NCBI GenBank assembly: GCA_024695185.1
Contig: JAILIR010000087.1
Coordinates: 1-6,856, forward strand
DNA from: a bacterium
Lineage (GTDB): Bacteria; Bacillota_I; Bacilli_A; Acholeplasmatales; JAEDCM01
Reading direction: 5' to 3'
DNA: 6,856 nucleotides
Shown here: one piece after another, positions 1 to 6,856 of the stretch
How the letters are laid out: the number at the start of each line of letters is the position of its first letter
How positions within the stretch are numbered: position 1 is the first letter of the stretch
Program-made: the position numbers and the translations under genes
The notes under the pieces: model-generated
The model's input: the letters and a program-made list of their open reading frames with translations, nothing else
Databases searched by the model: none
What the model was told of the DNA's origin: nothing

Positions 1-1110
1 TCTAATACCTAAACGTCTAGCTTGTGCATCACCTAATGTAGAACAACTACCAACTTCAAAATATTTCTTTTGTCTTGGGCTCCATGCTTCTACATCACAT
101 GACTTAACTTTTAAATCAGCTAAATCTCCACTACAGCATTCAAGTGTTCTAACAGGAACATCTAAGCTTCTAAAGAATTCAACTGTATAACTCCACATCT
201 TATTATACCAATCCATTGATTCTTCAGGCTTACAAATAACAATCATTTCTTGCTTTTCAAATTGATGAACTCTATAAACTCCACGTTCTTCAATTCCGTG
301 TGCTCCAACTTCCTTTCTAAAGCATGGTGAATAGCTTGTTAGAGTAAGTGGAAGTTTGTTTTCTGGAATAATTTGACCTTTAAATCTACCAATCATTGAG
401 TGTTCTGATGTACCAATTAAATATAAGTCTTCACCTTCAATTTTATACATCATATTTTCCATTTCAGCAAATGACATAACTCCATTTACAACATCACTTT
501 TAATCATAAATGGTGGAATACAATAAATGAATCCCTTATTAATCATGAAATCTCTAGCATAGCTTAACATTGCTGAATGAAGTCTAGCAATAGGACCACA
601 TAAGTAGTAGAAGCCGTTACCTGAAACTCTACCTGAAGCATCCTTATCTAAGCCATCAAACTTAGCCATGATATCTGCATGGTATGGAATTTCATAACTT
701 GGAACAACAGGTTCACCAAATTTTTGATTTTCTACGTTTTCTGAATCATCTTTTCCAATTGGAACTGTAGAATCAATGATATTAGGAATAACCATCATTT
801 TCTTAAGTAATTGTTCCTCTAAAACTACTTGATCTTTTTCAATTTCAGCTATTCTAGCATTATTTTTTGCTACTGTTGCTTTAATTTCGTTAGCTTCATC
901 AATTTTCTTTTCTCTCATTAAAGCTCCAATTTGTTGGCTTAATTGATTACGAGAAGCTCTTAAGCCCTCAGCTTCACCTTTATAAGCTCTAATTTTCTTA
1001 TCAAGATCAATTACTTCATCAACAAGTGGTAATTTTTCATCTTGGAATTTTTTCTTGATGTTTTCTTTTACGATTTCTGGGTTTTCTCTTACAAATTTAA
1101 TGTCTAGCAT
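1..1110 (-). CDS. serS: Seryl-tRNA synthetase, C-terminus cut by window edge
   Basis: Cytoplasmic class II aminoacyl-tRNA synthetase that charges tRNA-Ser with serine using ATP. The 370 codons visible begin MLDIKFVREN. Residues 1 to about 105 are the charged helical N-terminal arm (antiparallel coiled coil that grips the long variable arm of tRNA-Ser). The catalytic core follows: the serine-binding TSE at 234-236 in LIGTSEHSM, class II motif 2 from FRKE (264-267) to RVHQFEKQE (279-287), and the SCSTLGDAQARR segment near 355-366. Motif 3 and roughly the last 50-55 residues lie beyond the left edge, judging from the usual family length of about 425. The start is fixed by AGGAGGA at 1117-1123, seven bases or so before ATG. 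No internal stop; all three Trp codons are TGG. Expression is controlled by the T-box leader immediately upstream. Identity is very secure from the motifs and the serine-matched T-box. Confidence 0.97.
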   Translation of the reverse strand, partial: MLDIKFVRENPEIVKENIKKKFQDEKLPLVDEVIDLDKKIRAYKGEAEGLRASRNQLSQQIGALMREKKIDEANEIKATVAKNNARIAEIEKDQVVLEEQLLKKMMVIPNIIDSTVPIGKDDSENVENQKFGEPVVPSYEIPYHADIMAKFDGLDKDASGRVSGNGFYYLCGPIARLHSAMLSYARDFMINKGFIYCIPPFMIKSDVVNGVMSFAEMENMMYKIEGEDLYLIGTSEHSMIGRFKGQIIPENKLPLTLTSYSPCFRKEVGAHGIEERGVYRVHQFEKQEMIVICKPEESMDWYNKMWSYTVEFFRSLDVPVRTLECCSGDLADLKVKSCDVEAWSPRQKKYFEVGSCSTLGDAQARRLGIR

Positions 1111-1130
1111 AATAAATCCTCCTATATATA

Positions 1131-1157
1131 AAAATAAAAACACCCTTAAAGGACGTT
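1131..1157 (-). terminator. T-box-controlled intrinsic terminator of the serS leader
   Basis: AACGTCC (1151-1157), loop TTTAA and GGGTGTT (1139-1145) form a 7-bp stem with two G-U pairs, followed by TTTTTATTTT. The 5' arm shares CGTCC with the antiterminator, so the two folds are mutually exclusive, which is the expected T-box switch. Confidence 0.85.
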
Positions 1158-1325
1158 GATAAACGTGGTGCCACCTTTTTTACTTCTTAAGCCCTTAACG
1201 CGGGATACGGATATTATTAATATCACTAAAGGGTAGATTTCATACTTTATTATTACTAGTTTCCACCAAACACTAGCTCTCTATAAATAATAGATAGTAT
1301 TACTTAGTCCTTATCATTGCTTTAC
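1131..1325 (-). promoter_or_regulatory. T-box riboswitch (tRNA-Ser responsive) in the serS leader
   Basis: Leader RNA that senses uncharged tRNA and permits transcription into serS when serine charging is low. Stem I can be folded by eye: ACTAA (1304-1308) pairs with TTAGT (1225-1229), ATAC (1297-1300) with GTAT (1242-1245), TATTATT (1286-1292) with AATAATA (1248-1254), and CTAG arms close the distal loop near 1257-1276, preceded by the AGAGAG motif. The specifier loop has GTA on its 5' side and GAAA-TCT-ACCC on its 3' side, giving specifier UCU (Ser) at 1235-1237 followed by the usual A. The T-box core AAAGG-TGGCACC-ACG (1164-1178) pairs with CGT-CCTTT (1148-1155) as the antiterminator. Its bulge UGGC is complementary to a GCCA tRNA 3' end, as expected for tRNA-Ser with discriminator G. 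Only two short hairpins fit between stem I and the T-box core, so the leader is compact. Confidence 0.95.
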
Positions 1326-1331
1326 AAATAT

Positions 1332-1359
1332 ATTATAATTCTTTTTTTAAATTAATCAA
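1332..1359 (-). promoter_or_regulatory. serS promoter
   Basis: A sigma-70/SigA-type promoter: -35 TTGATT (1354-1359), 16-base spacer, perfect -10 TATAAT (1332-1337). The predicted start near 1325 lies just before T-box stem I, which supports the assignment. Confidence 0.85.
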
Positions 1360-1369
1360 CGTTTATTTA

Positions 1370-1404
1370 AAAATAAAAAAAGGAGGACTTAAATCAATAA
1401 GTCC
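1370..1404 (-). terminator. Intrinsic terminator of the zinc-ribbon gene
   Basis: GGACTTA (1398-1404) and TAAGTCC (1385-1391) form a perfect 7-bp stem with loop TTGATT, followed by TCC and a T-rich tail (TTTTTTTATTT). It lies about 20 bases after the TAA at 1426-1428 and separates that gene from the serS promoter. Confidence 0.85.
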
Positions 1405-1425
1405 AAAATCTCTTTATCTAGCGAT

Positions 1426-1743
1426 TTATTGTGCCTTGAAAAAATGTCCATCATATATTATTTTATATCCATCAACAGTACCATTAGTTATACAAGTCCA
1501 TGAATTTGAAGCACTATTAAAAGTTACTGTCATTCCTCCATCAGAACCTGCTCCTTCAAATGGAGTTTCCTTAATTGTACCTTCATCAATTAAGCTAGTT
1601 ATAGTAGTTGTATAAACACTACCTTCCTTAGTTACAGAAGTATGCGTATAGCCTACCCAACAATCTAGTATAACAGTTCTAGCATCATAATATATATTTT
1701 CAACCTTATTTATTGCTACATTTTTTTTATGCATCTTTATCAT
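1426..1743 (-). CDS. C-terminal part of the interrupted zinc-ribbon membrane protein (105-aa open frame)
   Basis: The first ATG after the TGA opens 105 codons ending in TAA. There is no Shine-Dalgarno sequence before this ATG (upstream bases read TTTTTATCGCTATAAAA), and the ATG lies just after the membrane helix, so independent translation is unlikely. It is better read as the distal part of the 1426-1968 frame. The domain starts basic (MIKMHKKN), then looks beta-rich with Thr/Gly/Tyr, two cysteines (residues 28 and 84 of this piece) and a GYKIIYDGHFF end. No family recognised. It closes at a good intrinsic terminator. Confidence 0.4.
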   Translation of the reverse strand: MIKMHKKNVAINKVENIYYDARTVILDCWVGYTHTSVTKEGSVYTTTITSLIDEGTIKETPFEGAGSDGGMTVTFNSASNSWTCITNGTVDGYKIIYDGHFFKAQ

Positions 1744-1803
1744 TTTTATAGCGATAAAAACAGTAAAACATATACTTAGTATTAAAAAAGGAATTACTAT
1801 TAA

Positions 1804-1968
1804 TCAAACAATCATACGTGCCTTACTACCAGAGCCTGCACCATTTTTTCCTGCTTTCATTGACATTGAATCAAATGATGGTGTGCCTGGTTCATCCTTT
1901 AATCTTGCTCCACAAGTAGGACAATAATTTCCCTCAGTTACTTCAGTACCACACTTTTTACAAAACAT
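1804..1968 (-). CDS. Small zinc-ribbon protein (54 aa under the standard code)
   Basis: This is the product if TGA terminates: 54 residues comprising only the zinc ribbon (CKKCG and CPTCG, two Cys pairs ten residues apart, expected to hold one structural zinc) and a flexible Gly/Ser/Lys tail, ending RMIV at the edge of the would-be membrane helix. It has its own promoter and a strong ribosome binding site, so translation of this part is likely whatever happens at the TGA. A free cytosolic zinc ribbon ending exactly where a helix begins looks like a truncation rather than a designed protein. Confidence 0.6.
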   Translation of the reverse strand: MFCKKCGTEVTEGNYCPTCGARLKDEPGTPSFDSMSMKAGKNGAGSGSKARMIV

Positions 1969-1974
1969 AATATT

Positions 1975-2018
1975 CCTCCTACCCTTATAATTATATAAAA
2001 AATAAATCTAATAGTAAA
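1975..2018 (-). promoter_or_regulatory. Promoter and ribosome binding site of the zinc-ribbon gene
   Basis: -35 TTTACT (2013-2018), 17-base spacer, perfect -10 TATAAT (1990-1995), then AGGAGG (1975-1980) six bases before the AATATT that precedes ATG at 1966-1968. The transcript leader would be only about 15-20 bases. The promoter sits directly after the gyrA terminator, so the gene is an independent unit. Confidence 0.75.
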
Positions 2019-2019
2019 C

Positions 2020-2051
2020 AAAAAAGGGTTGCAATTATATGCAAACCCTTT
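2020..2051 (-). terminator. Intrinsic terminator of the gyrBA operon
   Basis: AAAGGGTT-T-GCA (2040-2051) pairs with TGC-AACCCTTT (2023-2033): 11 base pairs with one bulged T and loop TATAAT, followed by six T (2020-2025). It begins five bases after the gyrA stop codon. Confidence 0.92.
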
Positions 2052-2056
2052 AAATA

Positions 2057-4567
2057 CTATTCAGTTTCCGCTTCATCCTCTTCATCTTCTGAATGAGGAA
2101 TAATAGATACTGCTGAAATGGTTTGATTACTGTTTTTATTGTTTCTCATATCAATTAGAATTACTCCTTGAGTAGCTCTACCTGTTGTAGGGATATTCTT
2201 ACTTGATATTCTAATTACATTACCTTTAGAAGTAGTAATTAATAAGTCTTCATCATTAGTTATAGTATGTAAGCTTACTAATTTACCATTCTTTTCAGTA
2301 ACATTAAGTGTCTTTACACCCTTACCAGCACGAGATTGTAATCTATACTCACTAGCTACAGTACGCTTACCATAACCATTTTCAGTAACAATTAAGATTT
2401 CTTGGTTTTCATCATTAATTACAGATACACCAACTAATCTTTCATCATCATCTAAGCTCATACCCTTAACACCACTAGCTGTACGACCTACAACTGAGAT
2501 ATCATTTTCATCAAATCTTATAGCCTTACCATTAGAAGCACCTAAAACAATTTGACGAGAACCATCTGTCTTTACAACATCTAGTAATTCATCATTTTCT
2601 TTCATACCGATAGCAATAATACCACTTGATCTAATGTTTTGGTAATCACTAACCTTTGTACGTTTTACAATACCTTTTCTTGTTACGAATAATAAGTATT
2701 CATCATCCCTATCAAATTCATTAACTACAGTAATAGCTCTTAATTCTTCATTTGCTTTACCATCAGTACCCTTTTCAAGAGGAACAATATTTATTACTGG
2801 TATACCCTTACTTGTACGACTTCCTTCAGGGATTCTATAAGCTTTCTGCTTATAAACTCTACCCCAAGTAGTGAAGAATAGAAGATAATCATGGCTTGAT
2901 ACAACCATTGAATCAACAATCATATCATCTTCATGAGTCTTCATTCCACCATGACCAGTACCACCACGGCGTTGTGTCTTAAATTCATCTAAGTTAGTAC
3001 GCTTTACATATCCACCCTTAGTGATTATTAACATAACTTCAGTACGAGGAATTAAGTCTTCATTATCGATATCAATATCACTAGTTAAATCGATAGTAGA
3101 TTTTCTTTCATCTTTGTATTTATTCTTTATTTCAGTTAATTCATCTTTAATGATTTGTTTAACTTTTTCAGGATCAGCTAGAATTTCATTATATTCTTTA
3201 ATTGAAGCTTCTAAGGCTGCCTTTTCTTCTAAAGTCTTTTCTCTAGATAAACCACTTAAGCTCTTTAATCTCATATCTAAAATAGCTTGAGCTTGTCTAT
3301 CAGATAAATTGAACTTATTCATTAATTTATCTTTTTCAGTTCCATCAGTAGTATTTCTAATAATATTAATGATTTCATCAATATTATCAAGAGCAATAAC
3401 ATAGCCATCAACAATTTCTAATCTATCAATAGCTTTCTTTAAATCAAACTTAACTCTATTAGTAATTACATTGATTTGATGTTCAATGTAACATTCCAAA
3501 ATTCGCTTTAAACTAAGCTTTTCTGGACGTTTGTTTACTATGGCAGTCATATTGATACCATATGATTGTTGAAGTGGAGTTTCCTTATATAATGTGTTTA
3601 GAATAACAAATGCATTAGCGTCTCTTCTAATTTCAACTACAATTCTAAGACCATTTCTATTTGACTCATCTCTTAGATCAGTAATACCATCAATTACCTT
3701 ATCTTTTACAAGTTGAGCTATCTTTTCAATTAATAAAGTCTTTCTTACACCAAAAGGTATTTCAGTTATAACAATGGATTCTTTACCATTGTTTTCTACT
3801 ATTTCAGCTTTACTACGAATAGTAATAGAACCATTACCTGTAGTATAAGCACTAGTTAATCCATTAGCTCCTAAAATGATACCTCCTGTAGGGAAGTCAG
3901 GACCTTTAATGTAGTTCATTAAATCTAAACTATCTAATTCAGGATTATCAATTAAGGCTAGTGTTCCATCAATTACTTCACCTAAATTATGAGGTGGAAT
4001 ATTTGTTGCCATACCTACGGCAATACCAGTAGTACCATTAATTAATAGGTTAGGTACTCTTGCAGGTAATATTTCAGGTTCCATTTCGCTTGCATCATAG
4101 TTATCAATAAAAGGAACTGTTTCCTTATTGATATCTCTAAGCATTTCCATAGCCATTTTACTCATACGAGCTTCTGTATAACGCATAGCTGCAGCGCCAT
4201 CACCATCGACATTACCAAAATTTCCGTGTCCATCAACTAAAGGATATCTATAGCTGAAATCTTGAGCCATATGTACCATAGCTTCATAAATAGAAGAGTC
4301 TCCATGTGGATGGTACTTACCCATAACATCACCGACGATACGAGCACTTTTCTTATGTGCTACACCAGGAGTTAGGTTAAGTTCATTCATACCCCAAAGA
4401 ATCCTTCTTTGAACTGGCTTTAAACCATCTCTAACATCAGGAATTGCTCTAGCAACAATAACGCTCATAGCGTAACTTAAGAAAGAACCTTCAAGTTCAT
4501 GTTTTAATCCAATATCTTTAATCTTACCGTGATTAAATTCAACATCCATTAAATCATTCTCATCCAT
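2057..4567 (-). CDS. gyrA: DNA gyrase subunit A
   Basis: Breakage-reunion subunit of DNA gyrase; with GyrB it forms the A2B2 enzyme that introduces negative supercoils. 836 residues, normal length. The N-terminal half carries the winged-helix/tower DNA-cleavage core with catalytic Tyr130 in [11 protein letters not shown], the quinolone-determining stretch [10 protein letters not shown] (86-95), and IPPHNLGE further on. The C-terminal half is the DNA-wrapping beta-pinwheel, containing the GyrA box QRRGGTG at 532-538, which distinguishes gyrase from topoisomerase IV ParC. The last position but one of the box is T where K is common. The protein ends in a short acidic tail ([11 protein letters not shown]). 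Residues equivalent to E. coli Ser83 and Asp87 are Ser91 and Glu95, the fluoroquinolone-susceptible type in Gram-positives. The start is set by AGGAGGTG at 4574-4581, eight bases before ATG. It lies 12 bases downstream of gyrB and ends in TAG. Both Trp codons are TGG. Confidence 0.99.
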   Translation of the reverse strand: MDENDLMDVEFNHGKIKDIGLKHELEGSFLSYAMSVIVARAIPDVRDGLKPVQRRILWGMNELNLTPGVAHKKSARIVGDVMGKYHPHGDSSIYEAMVHMAQDFSYRYPLVDGHGNFGNVDGDGAAAMRYTEARMSKMAMEMLRDINKETVPFIDNYDASEMEPEILPARVPNLLINGTTGIAVGMATNIPPHNLGEVIDGTLALIDNPELDSLDLMNYIKGPDFPTGGIILGANGLTSAYTTGNGSITIRSKAEIVENNGKESIVITEIPFGVRKTLLIEKIAQLVKDKVIDGITDLRDESNRNGLRIVVEIRRDANAFVILNTLYKETPLQQSYGINMTAIVNKRPEKLSLKRILECYIEHQINVITNRVKFDLKKAIDRLEIVDGYVIALDNIDEIINIIRNTTDGTEKDKLMNKFNLSDRQAQAILDMRLKSLSGLSREKTLEEKAALEASIKEYNEILADPEKVKQIIKDELTEIKNKYKDERKSTIDLTSDIDIDNEDLIPRTEVMLIITKGGYVKRTNLDEFKTQRRGGTGHGGMKTHEDDMIVDSMVVSSHDYLLFFTTWGRVYKQKAYRIPEGSRTSKGIPVINIVPLEKGTDGKANEELRAITVVNEFDRDDEYLLFVTRKGIVKRTKVSDYQNIRSSGIIAIGMKENDELLDVVKTDGSRQIVLGASNGKAIRFDENDISVVGRTASGVKGMSLDDDERLVGVSVINDENQEILIVTENGYGKRTVASEYRLQSRAGKGVKTLNVTEKNGKLVSLHTITNDEDLLITTSKGNVIRISSKNIPTTGRATQGVILIDMRNNKNSNQTISAVSIIPHSEDEEDEAETE

Positions 4568-4573
4568 CCGTTA

Positions 4574-4579
4574 CACCTC

Positions 4580-4581
<2 letters not shown>
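4574..4581 (-). promoter_or_regulatory. gyrA ribosome binding site overlapping the gyrB stop
   Basis: AGGAGGTG, a near-full match to the 16S anti-Shine-Dalgarno, shares its first two bases with the TAG stop of gyrB (4580-4582). This arrangement permits translational coupling and balanced GyrB:GyrA output. Confidence 0.85.
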
Positions 4582-6594
<2,013 letters not shown>

Positions 6595-6606
6595 CACAAA
6601 ATACCA

Positions 6607-6629
6607 TATTTATTATATCATAATAAATA
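6607..6629. repeat. Perfect 10-bp inverted repeat over the gyrB -10 (candidate operator)
   Basis: Arms TATTTATTAT and ATAATAAATA are exact reverse complements separated by 3 bases. The repeat is centred at 6618, at the upstream edge of the -10 element. A protein bound here would compete with RNA polymerase. The arms are all A/T in a very AT-rich spacer, so chance symmetry is possible. Confidence 0.45.
6612..6620 (-). promoter_or_regulatory. Extended -10 promoter of gyrBA
   Basis: Minus strand reads TGA-TATAAT: a perfect -10 (6612-6617) with the extended TG element (6619-6620). The -35 is poor (a T-rich TGTTTT about 16 bases upstream), as is common for extended -10 promoters. The predicted start is near 6605, giving a leader of about 70 bases before the gyrB ATG. 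Confidence 0.7.
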
Positions 6630-6756
6630 CGAAAAAACACCCTTTTTTATTAAAAATTTCAAGTTTTTTTTAATTTCTAGTATATTTCTTAGACAATACT
6701 ATAAAAACGCCTAAAAATTGATAAAAAATATCTTAAAATTAGAATTTAAAATTAAA
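6621..6756. other. AT-rich spacer upstream of the gyrB promoter
   Basis: Very AT-rich DNA with runs of A and T between the upstream terminator and the gyrB promoter. I see no open frame with a ribosome binding site. A TATACT hexamer occurs here without a credible -35. Confidence 0.5.
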
Positions 6757-6792
6757 CAAAAATAAAAAAATCATGTATGCTAGATACACGAT
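6757..6792 (-). terminator. Intrinsic terminator after the RecF-like gene
   Basis: ATCGTGTAT (6784-6792) and ATACATGAT (6770-6778) form a 9-bp stem with one G-U pair and loop CTAGC, followed by a run of T, then A and more T. It starts three bases after the stop codon of the upstream gene and separates it from gyrB. Confidence 0.9.
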
Positions 6793-6794
6793 TT

Positions 6795-6856
6795 CTATAA
6801 TTTGATGCTTTGTGAATTAGTTAATAAGAAATTATCAATATTATCTAAATCAGTTG
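6795..6856 (-). CDS. recF: 3' end of an upstream gene, probably recF
   Basis: Only the last 19 codons and TAG are present: TDLDNIDNFLLTNSQSIKL. RecF, the SMC-like ATPase that loads RecA at gaps with RecO and RecR, often ends in Firmicutes with a TTTDL-x-x-I-D...L-x-N-(A/S) segment, and recF usually precedes gyrB near the origin. Both the tail and the position fit. The other two frames stop at once, and the terminator right after the TAG supports this as a real gene end. The fragment is too short for certainty. Confidence 0.6.
   Translation of the reverse strand, partial: TDLDNIDNFLLTNSQSIKL

Larger units (their letters stand above)
1426..1968 (-). pseudogene. Zinc-ribbon single-pass membrane protein gene, interrupted by one in-frame TGA (codon 55)
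   Basis: One continuous 180-codon frame runs from ATG at 1968 (AGGAGG at 1975-1980) to TAA at 1426-1428, broken only by TGA at 1804-1806. In order: a zinc ribbon with Cys3-x2-Cys6 and Cys16-x2-Cys19 (CKKCG, CPTCG); a Gly/Ser/Lys linker ending near residue 51; a hydrophobic segment at about 52-74 (RMIV, stop, LIVIPFLILSICFTVFIAI) that would be one membrane helix; a basic patch KMIKMHKK; and a C-terminal domain of about 100 residues rich in Thr, Gly and Tyr with Cys103 and Cys159. Zinc-ribbon plus membrane helix proteins are common in Firmicutes; I do not recognise the C-terminal domain. The frame is unchanged on both sides of the TGA, so a single substitution suffices. Either this is a recent nonsense allele or an error, or TGA is read through, most naturally as Trp. 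If Trp, this is an intact gene. Membrane topology is ambiguous because both flanks of the helix are basic. Confidence 0.65.

Noticed and set aside
1804..1806. TGA as a selenocysteine codon
   Set aside because: It lies at the edge of a membrane helix, not a redox site, and I see no clear SECIS-like hairpin just downstream.
3021..3290. Open frame of 89 codons on the + strand
   Set aside because: It lies wholly inside gyrA on the opposite strand, with no ribosome binding site or recognisable product; a shadow of the gyrA codon pattern.
6680..6690. TATACT as a second gyrB promoter
   Set aside because: No credible -35 at 16-18 bases, and the extended -10 at 6612-6620 is much stronger.
6757..6792. 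Bidirectional terminator
   Set aside because: The stem is nearly symmetric, but a T-run follows it only on the minus strand.
6811..6819. Second DnaA box (TAATTCACA on the minus strand)
   Set aside because: One mismatch to the consensus and it lies in the coding end of the RecF-like gene; not enough to call a cluster.

Overview
The window is an AT-rich, minus-strand chromosomal segment of a low-GC Gram-positive bacterium (Bacillota, probably Bacilli or a Mollicutes-related or clostridial gut lineage). This is inferred from strong AGGAGG ribosome binding sites before every complete gene, a T-box riboswitch on an aminoacyl-tRNA synthetase gene, and a recF-gyrB-gyrA-serS gene order typical of the origin-proximal region of Firmicutes. 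The sequence does not allow a species call.

Reading in the direction of transcription (right to left): 6795-6856 is the last 19 codons of a gene whose tail looks like RecF, closed by an intrinsic terminator (6757-6792). A roughly 220-base AT-rich spacer holds an extended -10 promoter embedded in a perfect inverted repeat, a consensus DnaA box and an all-A/T hairpin. Next come gyrB (4580-6535) and gyrA (2057-4567), 12 bases apart and presumably co-transcribed, ending at a terminator (2020-2051). A separate promoter (1990-2018) then drives a small gene (1426-1968) for a zinc-ribbon, single-membrane-helix protein. Its 180-codon frame is broken once, by an in-frame TGA at codon 55 at the start of the membrane helix. 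A terminator (1370-1404) follows, then the serS promoter (1332-1359), a tRNA-Ser-sensing T-box leader (1131-1325) and serS, which runs off the left edge after 370 codons.

GyrB and GyrA together form the A2B2 DNA gyrase that introduces negative supercoils. RecF and gyrase are replication and repair housekeeping functions of the origin region. SerRS charges tRNA-Ser and is controlled by uncharged tRNA-Ser through the T-box. The zinc-ribbon gene is the accessory element.

Most of the window is ordinary housekeeping DNA. The points deserving a second look are the in-frame TGA (nonsense mutation versus UGA read as Trp), the symmetric elements in the gyrB control region, and the compact, well-resolved serS T-box. 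I see no mobile element, CRISPR array, rRNA or tRNA gene here.
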